Part shown: positions 7,807 to 16,130 of the stretch, piece by piece
How positions within the stretch are numbered: position 1 is the first letter of the stretch
How the letters are laid out: every line of letters begins with the position of its first letter
NCBI GenBank assembly: GCA_934402395.1
Contig: CAKRTQ010000008.1
Location: 1-64,000 of the forward strand
DNA: 64,000 nt
DNA from: an uncultured Eubacteriales bacterium
GTDB lineage: Bacteria > Bacillota > Clostridia > Oscillospirales > CAG-272
Direction: 5' to 3'
Made by a program: the position numbers and the translations under genes
The notes under the pieces: model-generated
What the model was told of the DNA's origin: nothing
Seen by the model: only the letters and a program-made list of their open reading frames with translations
The model's database searches: none

Positions 7807-8814
7807 ATGAGAATAAAAGACATTGAGCTTGCGCACGGGCTGATGCTTTGCCCGATGGCAGGGGTGAGCGACCGCGCTTTCAGGCTGATATGCGCCCGTC
7901 ACGGAGCCGAATATGCGGTTACGGAAATGGTTTCGGCAAAGGCGCTTGTTTATGAGCAGCGCGGCAGGGCGGGGACTCCCATACGTACCGCTCCGCTTTG
8001 CAGAGTCGATGAGGGAATCCCCACGGCGGTACAGCTTTTCGGCGCCGAGCCGGAGTTCATGAAAGAGGCGGCGCGCCTTGTTTCCACCGGAGAATACCGC
8101 GGCTTTGAAGGGCTTATCCCGGCTGCAATTGATATAAATATGGGCTGCCCTGTAAGAAAAGTTACTCTGAACGGCGAGGGCTCGGCGCTTATGCGTGACC
8201 CGGGACTTGCCGGGGCCGTGACCGCTGCGGCGGTCAAAGGTGCAGGCGGACGCGTTCCAGTTACCGTGAAGATAAGAGCAGGATGGGACAGCGAGCATAT
8301 AAATGCCGCAGAGGTCGCGCGTTCCTGCGCGGACGGCGGGGCGGCTGCGGTCTGCGTGCATGCAAGAACGCGCGAGCAGCTTTACCGTCCCGGTGTCGAG
8401 CTTTCCGTGATCGCCGCTGTCGCGGCTGCGGTGGATATCCCCGTTTTCGGGAACGGAGATGTGACGACCCCGGAGGGTGCCGCCGAAATGAAAGCAGCAA
8501 CAGGCTGTGATGGCATAGGGATCGCACGCGGCGCGATAGGAGATCCGTGGATCTTCGGACGGATCGCGGCAGCGTTTGACGGCACCGCGTTTGCGGAGCC
8601 GGATGTGAATGAGCGTATTGCCACCGCTCTGGAGCACGCAAGACTTACGGTCGAATTCAAGGGCGAGCGGCGCGGCATCGCCGAGGCAAAGCCGCAGATA
8701 GCCAGATATATACATGGCGTTCCGGGAGCTGTAAGGCTGCGCGATGAAATAATCCGCGCCGTAACGCTTGCCGAAGTCGAACGTGTGCTGCTGTCGCTTG
8801 CAGAACAGCAATAA
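7807..8814 (+). CDS. dusB: tRNA-dihydrouridine synthase
   Basis: 335 residues, a flavin TIM-barrel enzyme that reduces uridines in the tRNA D-loop with NADPH. Seen: the N-terminal MLCPMAGVSDRAFR, then TEMVSAKAL, and the signature DINMGCPVRKV with the catalytic Cys near 114, followed by GSALMRDP and the FMN-binding GNGDVTTPEGA and GIGIARGAIGDPWIF segments. The DusB/NifR3 subgroup is the best guess from the GCPVRK motif. Start ATG has a GAGGG ribosome site at a somewhat long distance. It is the first gene of a long co-directional run ending at 13560. Confidence 0.92.
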   Translation: MRIKDIELAHGLMLCPMAGVSDRAFRLICARHGAEYAVTEMVSAKALVYEQRGRAGTPIRTAPLCRVDEGIPTAVQLFGAEPEFMKEAARLVSTGEYRGFEGLIPAAIDINMGCPVRKVTLNGEGSALMRDPGLAGAVTAAAVKGAGGRVPVTVKIRAGWDSEHINAAEVARSCADGGAAAVCVHARTREQLYRPGVELSVIAAVAAAVDIPVFGNGDVTTPEGAAEMKAATGCDGIGIARGAIGDPWIFGRIAAAFDGTAFAEPDVNERIATALEHARLTVEFKGERRGIAEAKPQIARYIHGVPGAVRLRDEIIRAVTLAEVERVLLSLAEQQ

Positions 8815-8833
8815 AAGAAAGGACCATTCTATC

Positions 8834-9967
8834 ATGACAGGACAAAACAGATCATGCGGTATTGCAGTCCCGGGCGGGCGCACATCCGCGCTTCTTGTGT
8901 ACACATTGGCGCACGCTGCTGTCGATCTTGCCTGCGGGTACCTGCTTTACGATATGTGGAGCCGCTCCGCATTGAGCGGAAGCGCATCTGCGGTTGCTTT
9001 CCTTCTTTACAACACGCTTGCGTTCGGACTTCAGTTCATTATCGGCGCAGTGTGCGACCGCTTCGGCGGGTGCCGCCTTACGGCGGTATGCGGATGCCTC
9101 CTGACTGCGCTCGGTGTAGTGATCGGTGCGCATTCGCCATATATTGCCGTTCTGTGTGTCGGCATCGGCAATGCCGCTTTCCATGTCGGCGGCGGATGTG
9201 ATACACTGCTGCATACCGACGGAATGGCAGGAAACGGTATATTTGTTTCATCCGGCGCCGTAGGACTTGCTCTCGGGATCCGCTTCGGCAGCTCGGGAAA
9301 GTTCCCGATGTACGCGGTGCTTGTAATGCTTCTTTTTGCCGCCGCCGCTATTGCGCTTTTCTGCGGCAATGTGTATGCCGACGGTACCGAGGTGCCGCGA
9401 CGCTGTATGCCTCCGGTCGATACCGAACGCAAAAACGACCGCCGCCTTCCTTATATGCGCGGCGCGGGTGCTGCGGCGCTTGTCTGCCTTTTTGCAATAC
9501 TAGTGCGGTCGTATACCGGATTTGTTGCCCCATCGCCCGGTTTTTCGGGTAAGTTTGCCTTCCTTTACTGTGCTGTCGCCGCATTCGGCGGCAAGTTTAT
9601 GGGCGGTATTTTCGCCGATCTTCTCGGCGCGCGTCCGGTCGGGATAGTCTCTCTTATGCTTTCAATACCGCTTTTCTGGCTTGGCGCGGATCGCGGGATA
9701 TTTTTCCTTGCCGCCGTGTTCTTCTTCAATTTTGCCATGCCGATAACGCTCTGCACCGTTGCGCGCCGGTTGCCGGGTCACGAGGGCTTTGCCTTCGGTC
9801 TGAATACGCTGGCTCTGCTTGTGGGATATATTGCCGCTATGGTCGATGTGACGACCGATCTTGCCAAGATCCTTACGGCGGTGCTCACGGCACTGGCGGC
9901 GATCGCTGTGTCACTTACCGTATCGGATGAGCGTCCGTCGGATGTTGCCGCACGTGACGGAAAATGA
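8834..9967 (+). CDS. MFS-like membrane transporter
   Basis: 377 residues and about eleven hydrophobic spans. The pattern LAHAAVDLACGYLLYD, then GAVCDRFGGCRLT (an MFS loop 2-3 type DRxG motif) and GIGNAAFHVGGG, resembles the fosmidomycin-resistance (FSR) branch of the major facilitator superfamily. The substrate is unknown. The start chosen is the ATG after AAAGAAAGG; an upstream in-frame ATG lies inside the dus gene and lacks a site. Its stop overlaps the next start (ATGA), which implies translational coupling. Confidence 0.7.
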   Translation: MTGQNRSCGIAVPGGRTSALLVYTLAHAAVDLACGYLLYDMWSRSALSGSASAVAFLLYNTLAFGLQFIIGAVCDRFGGCRLTAVCGCLLTALGVVIGAHSPYIAVLCVGIGNAAFHVGGGCDTLLHTDGMAGNGIFVSSGAVGLALGIRFGSSGKFPMYAVLVMLLFAAAAIALFCGNVYADGTEVPRRCMPPVDTERKNDRRLPYMRGAGAAALVCLFAILVRSYTGFVAPSPGFSGKFAFLYCAVAAFGGKFMGGIFADLLGARPVGIVSLMLSIPLFWLGADRGIFFLAAVFFFNFAMPITLCTVARRLPGHEGFAFGLNTLALLVGYIAAMVDVTTDLAKILTAVLTALAAIAVSLTVSDERPSDVAARDGK

Positions 9968-10338
9968 GTCCGTTGGCGAAGCTTGCGCTTACATTTGCCT
10001 GCGCTCTGGCAGCAACGATCGCTGCGGAGCTTCCGCTCGCATTTGCTTTCTTTCACCCGCGCGGCAATGCTCCGGTACGTACGGCGGCAGTGGTGATTTT
10101 GATGAACACGATCACAAATCCCGCGCTCAACCTGATCCTTGCGGCGGTCGTCGGAAGCTTCGGAAAAGCCGTGTACCCGTATGCGGTCGCCGTAGGTGAG
10201 ATCTCGGTCGTGGCTGCCGAAGCATTCATTCTGGACCGTGCGCTTGATGCCGCGCCGCGCCGCGCGATAACGGCATCGCTCGCGCTTAATGCCGCGTCAT
10301 TTGCGGCAGGGATCGTACTCAATAAAATTTTTACATAG
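9964..10338 (+). CDS. small polytopic membrane protein
   Basis: 124 residues with about four hydrophobic spans (LALTFACALAATIAAELPLAFAFF; VVILMNTITNPALNLILAAVVG; YPYAVAVGEISVVAAEAFIL; ITASLALNAASFAAGIVL). I do not recognise the family. It is coupled by ATGA overlap to the MFS-like carrier and is followed 17 bp later by a pair of tiny membrane proteins, so it may be an accessory subunit. Conserved-looking charged or polar residues in the membrane (E22, N59, N63) could be functional. Confidence 0.6.
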   Translation: MSPLAKLALTFACALAATIAAELPLAFAFFHPRGNAPVRTAAVVILMNTITNPALNLILAAVVGSFGKAVYPYAVAVGEISVVAAEAFILDRALDAAPRRAITASLALNAASFAAGIVLNKIFT

Positions 10339-10355
10339 ATCAAAGGAGAATAACA

Positions 10356-10556
10356 ATGAAAACGTTTATGACCGATCCGTGCATTCTTGATATTGTTCCG
10401 ATCGACCCCGTGGAAGAATTTTTTGTATACCGCGGCGGCGGATGGATAGTTGCCGCAGTCGCACTGCTTGTTGCGGCGGCGGTGGTAGGAATCGTACTTA
10501 TATCCCGCAAAAATAAGAAAAAAAGCAAAAACAACGGGGAGGATGAGGCAAAATGA
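10356..10556 (+). CDS. single-span mini membrane protein A
   Basis: 66 residues. A polar acidic N-terminus (DPCILDIVPIDPVEEFF) leads to one membrane span at about 31-49 (VAAVALLVAAAVVGIVLIS). A lysine-rich tail (RKNKKKSK) follows. By the positive-inside rule the N-terminus faces out. The ribosome site AAAGGAG is excellent. It overlaps the next gene by 4 bp and resembles it in layout and tail, suggesting a duplicated pair. Function unknown. Confidence 0.65.
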   Translation: MKTFMTDPCILDIVPIDPVEEFFVYRGGGWIVAAVALLVAAAVVGIVLISRKNKKKSKNNGEDEAK

Positions 10557-10768
10557 AGCTTTTTTCACACTTCATTCCCTTTCTTGATGCGATCATTGAT
10601 CCGGACGGATCCTATTACCGTGTAATTGATGGGCCGGAAAACGGCGGATTGCCGCTTCCTGCCCTCATCGGGATCGCGGCGGGTATCATTCTGCTTGTTG
10701 CAGCAGCGGTGGTCGCCGTAGTGTTGATCTCAAAGAATAAGGAGAAGAAAAATGTCAGCAAAAATTAA
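10553..10768 (+). CDS. single-span mini membrane protein B
   Basis: 71 residues. An acidic/aromatic N-terminus (IDPDGSYYRVIDGPENGG) precedes one span at about 38-59 (ALIGIAAGIILLVAAAVVAVVLIS) and a basic tail KNKEKKN. It starts inside the end of its sister gene (ATGA) and overlaps the following enzyme gene by 17 bp, so translation of the whole stretch is probably coupled. The shared VLIS-K tail suggests paralogy with 10356-10556. Not an LPXTG substrate: no sorting motif is seen. Confidence 0.65.
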   Translation: MKLFSHFIPFLDAIIDPDGSYYRVIDGPENGGLPLPALIGIAAGIILLVAAAVVAVVLISKNKEKKNVSKN

Positions 10769-11528
10769 GGTATTTACATTCAACCTCAGAGTTGAGGCAC
10801 AGGTAGACGGTATCAATATTTTCGATAACCGCCGCGGCAGAATACTTGACACGATACGAGAGTATTCCCCCGATATCATCGGTTTTCAGGAAGCCAACGA
10901 CAAAATGCGCGCATGGCTCATTGACTCGCTGACCGATTATTTTGTGGTCGGTTGCGGCAGACTTGAGGACTGGCGCGGCGAATCCACCGTTCTTGCTTTC
11001 AAAAAGCATGATTTTGAAATGATATCCCTTGAAAACCGTTGGCTTTCGGCAACTCCCGATATCCCCGGTTCGACCTTCGGAACAGATCAGAGCCGTTGTC
11101 CCCGTATGTTCACGGCAGTGGTCCTCAAGCACCGCGATGCGGAAAAACCGTTCGTATTCCTCAATACACACCTTGACCACAAGGGTTCGACGGCACGCCT
11201 GCTCGGTGCGATGGAGGTAATGCAGTATCTTTCTCTGCGCGGTTATCACTTTGTTGTGACCGGAGACATGAACGCAAAGCCCGGCACGCCCGAGATCGAG
11301 GCTTTTACTCAGTTTACCCCGTGCGGCGCTCCCGTGATCGATGCTACCGAAAAGCTCGGCGGGACCTTCCATGCCTTCGGCAAGCTTGAGGTGCCGGTGA
11401 AGATAGACTACATTTTCACAGATATGCCCTGCGATAAGGATGAGTCATTCGTGGTCCCGAATGAGCCTGTTGACGGTATCTATATCACCGATCACTGCCC
11501 GGTCTGCGCTTTCGTTACTGCAGAATAA
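10752..11528 (+). CDS. endonuclease/exonuclease/phosphatase (EEP) family protein
   Basis: 258 residues, cytoplasmic by sequence. The EEP fold motifs are in order: FNLR near 10, IIGFQEAN with metal-binding Glu about 47, the NTHLDHKG block, GDMNAKPGTPEI, KIDYIFTD, and ITDHCPV with the catalytic Asp-His. Members cleave phosphodiesters in DNA, RNA, inositol phosphates or sphingomyelin; the substrate is not decided here. Start ATG follows AAGGAGAAG inside the 3' end of the preceding gene. Confidence 0.85.
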   Translation: MSAKIKVFTFNLRVEAQVDGINIFDNRRGRILDTIREYSPDIIGFQEANDKMRAWLIDSLTDYFVVGCGRLEDWRGESTVLAFKKHDFEMISLENRWLSATPDIPGSTFGTDQSRCPRMFTAVVLKHRDAEKPFVFLNTHLDHKGSTARLLGAMEVMQYLSLRGYHFVVTGDMNAKPGTPEIEAFTQFTPCGAPVIDATEKLGGTFHAFGKLEVPVKIDYIFTDMPCDKDESFVVPNEPVDGIYITDHCPVCAFVTAE

Positions 11529-11552
11529 GCGCGGGATCCCGATGCCGATAAT

Positions 11553-12782
11553 ATGAAACCGATAAAAATCATATCGCTTGCGGTGCTTTGCGCCCTGCTT
11601 CTTACCGCGTCTTTGGTATTTGCGGTAACACGCGAGGATGACAGCCGACCGTACAGCGCGGAATTTTCACGACGCACACGCGTGTATACGCCCAAGGAAA
11701 CGACAAAAAAAGCCGTGACCACGCGCCATCCGGTAACAACTTCTTCGCCGGAAACGACCGAGGATACCACGGCTGCGGCAACGACGGCGGTGCTGCCCGG
11801 AATGAAAAACGGGGCGTTTGTCTGCCGGCTCACAATGCCGAAGACCGAGTGGGCGGCGGGCGAGCAGCCTTCCTTCAGGCTTGACTTCGGTCTTACAGAC
11901 GACAGCTATGGAGAAGGAAAACTGCGCCTCTGCGTAAAGTGCGATGATCTTGCGCTCGGCAAGACCCTCGAATTTGAAAATTATCTTTACGATATGCACG
12001 CCATGGACGGGAAAAAGGCTCCCGACAGCGCAGAGCTTACGCTTGTACGCTGCCTCGCCGACGGATCGGGCGTGAAAGAGATGACCGACCTTCCGCAGTA
12101 TGCGTACGGCAAGCTGTATCTTTATTTTGAGTTCATTCCCGCCAAGGGAAACAATACGTTTGGCGACAATTCGTGGTATGAGGACGAGGATGACGATGAG
12201 GACTACGACGAGATATATCCGGACACCGACAACAGCGTCTGGGTGGGCGGCTTCTGGTGCTCGTATGCCATTACGACGTGCGGTGTGAGATTCGCGCGCC
12301 GGGAGATCGCGTCATACGACTTTTTTGCCGAAACGTTGATAAAGCAGTACCGGCGCGGCGATATGGATGCCGGCACATTCTGCTCCGCATATTGGTTTGC
12401 GGCGCTTGACGGTATGACATATCTGCGCGCTACCTCGCCGATAAGCGACGGCAAGACCGTCCTCAGCTATTACAGCCCGACTCTGCGAGCGGAGGCTAGC
12501 CGGGCGGTGTCAGACAGTGAAATACTGTCGCTCGTTGCCGAAAACGGACCTTATCCGGATGAACACACCGATAAGAGCATAAGTCAGACCCGCGGCAGGG
12601 AAATGGCGGAGTACACGCTCGGGGTCCTGCGCGATCAGGGCATCATTACATACGCCGAGTACGAGGCTGAGCTTGAAGCGCTGCATGGCAGGTCAAAGTT
12701 TGTCACATCCCCGCCGGAGTTTGACCGCCGATTCAAAAAATACCGCAAACTGATAGAGGAAAACATTTTTACGCATGAATGA
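11553..12782 (+). CDS. secreted or anchored protein with Thr-rich linker
   Basis: 409 residues. An uncleaved or cleavable N-terminal hydrophobic segment (about 6-24) is followed by a threonine/proline-rich linker at about 45-85 (repeated TTKK, TTSS and TTE). A folded domain follows that contains a very acidic loop near 210-220 (DEDDDEDYDE). The C-terminal 150 residues look helical and include GTFCSAYWFAALDGMTYL. I do not recognise it. The Thr-rich spacer suggests that the domain is held away from the membrane. The ribosome site is weak. The stop overlaps the next gene by 8 bp. Confidence 0.6.
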   Translation: MKPIKIISLAVLCALLLTASLVFAVTREDDSRPYSAEFSRRTRVYTPKETTKKAVTTRHPVTTSSPETTEDTTAAATTAVLPGMKNGAFVCRLTMPKTEWAAGEQPSFRLDFGLTDDSYGEGKLRLCVKCDDLALGKTLEFENYLYDMHAMDGKKAPDSAELTLVRCLADGSGVKEMTDLPQYAYGKLYLYFEFIPAKGNNTFGDNSWYEDEDDDEDYDEIYPDTDNSVWVGGFWCSYAITTCGVRFARREIASYDFFAETLIKQYRRGDMDAGTFCSAYWFAALDGMTYLRATSPISDGKTVLSYYSPTLRAEASRAVSDSEILSLVAENGPYPDEHTDKSISQTRGREMAEYTLGVLRDQGIITYAEYEAELEALHGRSKFVTSPPEFDRRFKKYRKLIEENIFTHE

Positions 12783-13560
12783 TCATAGTATGCCGAACGA
12801 CCGGCTGAGCCTTACGACCGAATATGAGCGCGGCTTCAGTTATGAAGTGCACGCCGATATGACCATGTGCGGAGCCGGCGGCACGCTTACGCCCTCCGGG
12901 TGGCAGAAGCTCGTTGTTGAAATGATCGAACGCCATCTTGAAAACATAGGCATGGGCGAGCAGGAGCTGCTTGACGGCATAGGTATGTCATGGATCCTTC
13001 TCTCAACTCACATAAAGCCGGAAAGAAAAATAAAACTTGGCGAGCATCTTACCGGAACAACATGGAATTCCGGCATCACGCCGCCGATCTTCCGGCGCGA
13101 TATTGAATTCCGTGACTCCGAAGGAGTGCGTGTCGCAGCTGCGGCGACATATTCGACGCTCTTTTCTGCCGCCGAGCGAAAATTCTGTACCGACCGCGCG
13201 GTCATTGAAGGTCTGCGGCTGCCGGAAGGGGATAAGATCATGAATGCCGAACGCCGCGCCCCGAGGCTTGACGGCTTTTGCACGGTCGAGGAGAGACGGG
13301 CGCGTCCGTCTATGACAGACGGAATAGGACACGTCAACAATACCCGCTACGGCGAATTCGTCTATGACGCGCTGACGGCGGATGAACGCGCGGCAATGGA
13401 GAGGCTCTCATCGCTTGATGTCTGGTTCTTTGCCGAGATGCGCGAGGGAGACATTTTCCGTGTTGAGCGGGCTGTGCAGCCCGACGGAGTTGCCGTGCGC
13501 GGTGTCCTTGACGGCGGCGGAAATTCATTTCTGATGCGTCTTGTGTTCGGTCGCGTGTGA
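12775..13560 (+). CDS. acyl-ACP thioesterase-like protein
   Basis: 261 residues, the length and double hot-dog layout of bacterial FatA-type acyl-ACP thioesterases that release free fatty acids. The first hot-dog has CGAGGTLTPSGWQKLVVEM and WILLSTHIKPERKIKLGE. The second has the recognisable DGIGHVNNTRYGEFVYDAL. Start at 12775 follows GAGGAAAA. It is the last gene of the dus operon; a perfect hairpin terminator follows. A role in lipid turnover linked to the membrane proteins upstream is inference. Confidence 0.75.
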   Translation: MNDHSMPNDRLSLTTEYERGFSYEVHADMTMCGAGGTLTPSGWQKLVVEMIERHLENIGMGEQELLDGIGMSWILLSTHIKPERKIKLGEHLTGTTWNSGITPPIFRRDIEFRDSEGVRVAAAATYSTLFSAAERKFCTDRAVIEGLRLPEGDKIMNAERRAPRLDGFCTVEERRARPSMTDGIGHVNNTRYGEFVYDALTADERAAMERLSSLDVWFFAEMREGDIFRVERAVQPDGVAVRGVLDGGGNSFLMRLVFGRV

Positions 13561-13583
13561 AATTATTGTGCCTTGTTAATTCA

Positions 13584-13620
13584 ATGCCTCATCGGAATTG
13601 TATTCCGATGAGGCATTTTT
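13584..13620 (+). terminator. terminator of the dus operon
   Basis: Perfect 15-bp stem ATGCCTCATCGGAAT with its complement, a 3-nt loop and a TTTTT tail. Confidence 0.9.
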
Positions 13621-13716
13621 GACAAACAACAGGTTGTAAAACAGCGTGATATGCATCGATTGTATGTGCATGATTCACAAAAAGCATTTTTTGTTGTTTG
13701 ATAAAATGCAAGACAC

Positions 13717-13745
13717 TTGACTTAATGCTGCAAACGTAATATAAT
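13717..13745 (+). promoter_or_regulatory. sigma-A promoter of serC-serA
   Basis: TTGACT (13717-13722) and TATAAT (13740-13745), 17-bp spacer, 50 bp before the serC start. Upstream, CAAACAACA (13623-13631) and TGTTGTTTG (13692-13700) form a distant inverted repeat. No T-box or serine riboswitch motif was recognised. Confidence 0.8.
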
Positions 13746-13795
13746 ATTATAAATAGCAATTTCCGATCTCGGGACTGAAAGGTAAGGTAATAAAA

Positions 13796-14884
13796 ATGGA
13801 TCGTGTATATAATTTTTCGGCGGGACCCTCCATGCTTCCGCTGCCGGTGCTTGAACGTGCCGCCTCCGAGCTTGTCAACTACGGCGAAAGCGGTATGTCG
13901 GTTATGGAAATGTCGCACCGCTCGCCCGACTACGAGCCTATAATCAAGGCGGCTGAAGCATCGCTCCGCCGTCTCATGAATATTCCCGATGAATACGCCG
14001 TGCTCTTTCTGCAGGGCGGCGCGTCAACACAGTTTGCCGCAGTTCCGCTCAATCTCATGCCGGAGGGCGGCAAGGCGGACTATATTGTTTCGGGGCAGTT
14101 CTCGGGCAAAGCATACACCGAGGCGCAGAAATACGGCGACGCGGCGCTTGCAGCCACATCAAAGCCGGATAATTTCACGTATATTCCCGCAACAACGCGT
14201 GAGTCGTTCCGCCCCGATGCGTCGTATGTCCATATCTGCTTCAACAACACGATATACGGTACAAAATTCAACTATATCCCGGATACCGGTGATATCCCGC
14301 TCGTCGCCGATATGTCATCCTGCATTCTTTCCGAGCCGGTGGATGTGAAGCGATTCGGCGTTATTTACGCCGGAGCACAGAAGAACGTTGCACCTGCGGG
14401 GCTTACGATCGTCATCGCCCGCCGCGATCTGCTCGGTCATGCCCGCTCTGTCTGTCCCACGATGCTTGACTGGAGCATTATGGCAAACAATGACTCGATG
14501 TACAACACACCGCCCTGCTACAACATTTATATGGCGGGTCTGGTCTTTGACTATCTGCTCTCGGAGGGCGGACTTGATGAAATGAAACGCCGCAATGAGC
14601 GCAAGGCTGCTCTGCTTTATGACTATCTCGATTCGCAGAGCTATTACATCGCGCCCGTACGTCACGATTGCCGCTCAATGATGAATGTGACCTTTGTCAC
14701 CGGGGATCCCGATCTTGATAAGAAATTCGCCTCAGAAGCGACTGTGGCGGGGCTTAAAAACATCAAGGGGCACCGTTCGGTCGGCGGCATGAGAGCTTCG
14801 ATATACAATGCAATGCCCTATGAGGGCGTGGCGGCGCTTGTTGAATTTATGAAGAAATTCGCCGCCGAAAATCCCAAAAGCTGA
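13796..14884 (+). CDS. serC: phosphoserine aminotransferase
   Basis: 362 residues, the normal SerC length. This PLP enzyme converts 3-phosphohydroxypyruvate and glutamate to phosphoserine in serine synthesis. The family opening YNFSAGPSMLP is present, as are EMSHRSPDYE, FLQGGASTQFA, the Schiff-base lysine in YAGAQKNVAPAG (Lys about 196), and the closing GHRSVGGMRASIYNAMP. Start ATG follows GAAAGGTAAGG. It is 16 bp from serA, giving a two-gene serine operon. Confidence 0.96.
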   Translation: MDRVYNFSAGPSMLPLPVLERAASELVNYGESGMSVMEMSHRSPDYEPIIKAAEASLRRLMNIPDEYAVLFLQGGASTQFAAVPLNLMPEGGKADYIVSGQFSGKAYTEAQKYGDAALAATSKPDNFTYIPATTRESFRPDASYVHICFNNTIYGTKFNYIPDTGDIPLVADMSSCILSEPVDVKRFGVIYAGAQKNVAPAGLTIVIARRDLLGHARSVCPTMLDWSIMANNDSMYNTPPCYNIYMAGLVFDYLLSEGGLDEMKRRNERKAALLYDYLDSQSYYIAPVRHDCRSMMNVTFVTGDPDLDKKFASEATVAGLKNIKGHRSVGGMRASIYNAMPYEGVAALVEFMKKFAAENPKS

Positions 14885-14900
14885 TAAGAGAGTATCTGAA

Positions 14901-16073
14901 ATGAAGAAAATTAAGCTTATGAACAAGATCGCGGCGGTCGGTACCGACATTTTCGACCGTGCCGAATACGAGATCGGAGCCGATCTCCCGCTTGAAAACG
15001 CCGACGCTGTAATGGTACGTTCGGCAGCCCTGCATGACACGGTATTTCCGCCCTGCATGCTTGCCATAGCACGGTGCGGCGCGGGAGTAAACAACATTCC
15101 CGTCGAAAAGTGCGCGGAGAATGGCATTGTCGTGTTCAACACACCGGGGGCGAATGCAAACGGCGTAAAAGAGCTTACCGTCTGCGCGCTGGCGCTCGCC
15201 TCGCGCGACATTGCCGGGGGCATCATGTGGGCGTCGTCGCTCACGGGAGATGTTGCCGCGCAGGTCGAAAAAGGCAAGTCCGCCTTCGGCGGTGTGGAAT
15301 TTGCGGGCAAAACGCTCGGTGTTATCGGGCTTGGCGCTATCGGCGGTCAGGTCGCAAACACGGCGCTTGCCCTCGGTATGAAGGTGCTTGGCTTTGACCC
15401 TTATCTCACCGTTGATGCCGCATGGAATCTTTCGGGCGGCATAGGTCACGCAAAATCCCTTGATGAAATATATGCCGCAGCCGATTATATCACTCTGCAT
15501 GTTCCCGCAGTGGCGGCGAACCGCGGGATGATAAACCGCGAAAGCATTGCAAAAATGAAAGACGGCGTGCGCATCATCAACCTTGCGCGAGCCGATCTCG
15601 CGGTCGCTGCCGACATAAAGGATGCGCTTGCATCGGGTAAGATCGCAAGCTATGTTACCGATTTCCCCACGCCGGAGACAGTCGGCGTTAAGGGGATCGT
15701 CAACATTCCGCACCTCGGTGCGTCCACCGAGGAATCCGAGGACAACTGTGCTGTAATGGCGGCACGCCAGCTTGACGCTTATCTCAGAACGGGAAATATA
15801 CGCAATTCGGTCAACTACCCGTCTGTGGAGATACCGATGGGAGACGGTACGCGCATTTGCGTGCTGCACGCAAACATTCCCGCCGTTATTGCGAATATTT
15901 CGGGCGTGCTTTCGGGCTACGGGATAAACATAGAAAACCTTACGAACAAGTCAAAGGGCGACAACGCGTATACTCTCGTTGAAACAACGGGCGTGCTTGC
16001 TGCCGATGTTGCCGCTGCGGTCGCCGAAAAGATAGGCGCGCTTGAGGGCATTCACAGAGTGAGAATAATATAA
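14901..16073 (+). CDS. serA: D-3-phosphoglycerate dehydrogenase with ACT domain
   Basis: 390 residues. The substrate domain is followed by a Rossmann fold with GLGAIGGQVANTALALGMKV at about 143-162, the catalytic Arg in INLARADL, a Glu in FPTPETVG and the catalytic His in IPHLGASTEES. The C-terminal 70 residues form an ACT domain (ANIPAVIANISGVLSGYGINIEN), the usual serine-feedback site. The short form lacking the intervening ASB domain fits the 390-residue length. It starts the serine pathway and supplies the SerC substrate. Confidence 0.95.
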   Translation: MKKIKLMNKIAAVGTDIFDRAEYEIGADLPLENADAVMVRSAALHDTVFPPCMLAIARCGAGVNNIPVEKCAENGIVVFNTPGANANGVKELTVCALALASRDIAGGIMWASSLTGDVAAQVEKGKSAFGGVEFAGKTLGVIGLGAIGGQVANTALALGMKVLGFDPYLTVDAAWNLSGGIGHAKSLDEIYAAADYITLHVPAVAANRGMINRESIAKMKDGVRIINLARADLAVAADIKDALASGKIASYVTDFPTPETVGVKGIVNIPHLGASTEESEDNCAVMAARQLDAYLRTGNIRNSVNYPSVEIPMGDGTRICVLHANIPAVIANISGVLSGYGINIENLTNKSKGDNAYTLVETTGVLAADVAAAVAEKIGALEGIHRVRII

Positions 16074-16078
16074 GATCA

Positions 16079-16130
16079 GGTGGTGTTAAAAAGCTCGTTT
16101 TGAGTTTTTTAACACCACCGTTTGATTATT
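16079..16130. terminator. bidirectional hairpin between serA and the ECF-2 operon
   Basis: GGTGGTGTTAAAAAGCTC paired with its complement around TTTTG. It can terminate serA on the plus strand and the convergent minus-strand operon. It belongs to the AAAAACTCATTTTGAGTTTTT hairpin family. Confidence 0.75.

Noticed and set aside
14847..15869. 340-codon minus-strand frame over serA
   Set aside because: Overlaps a certain serA gene and shows no protein features.
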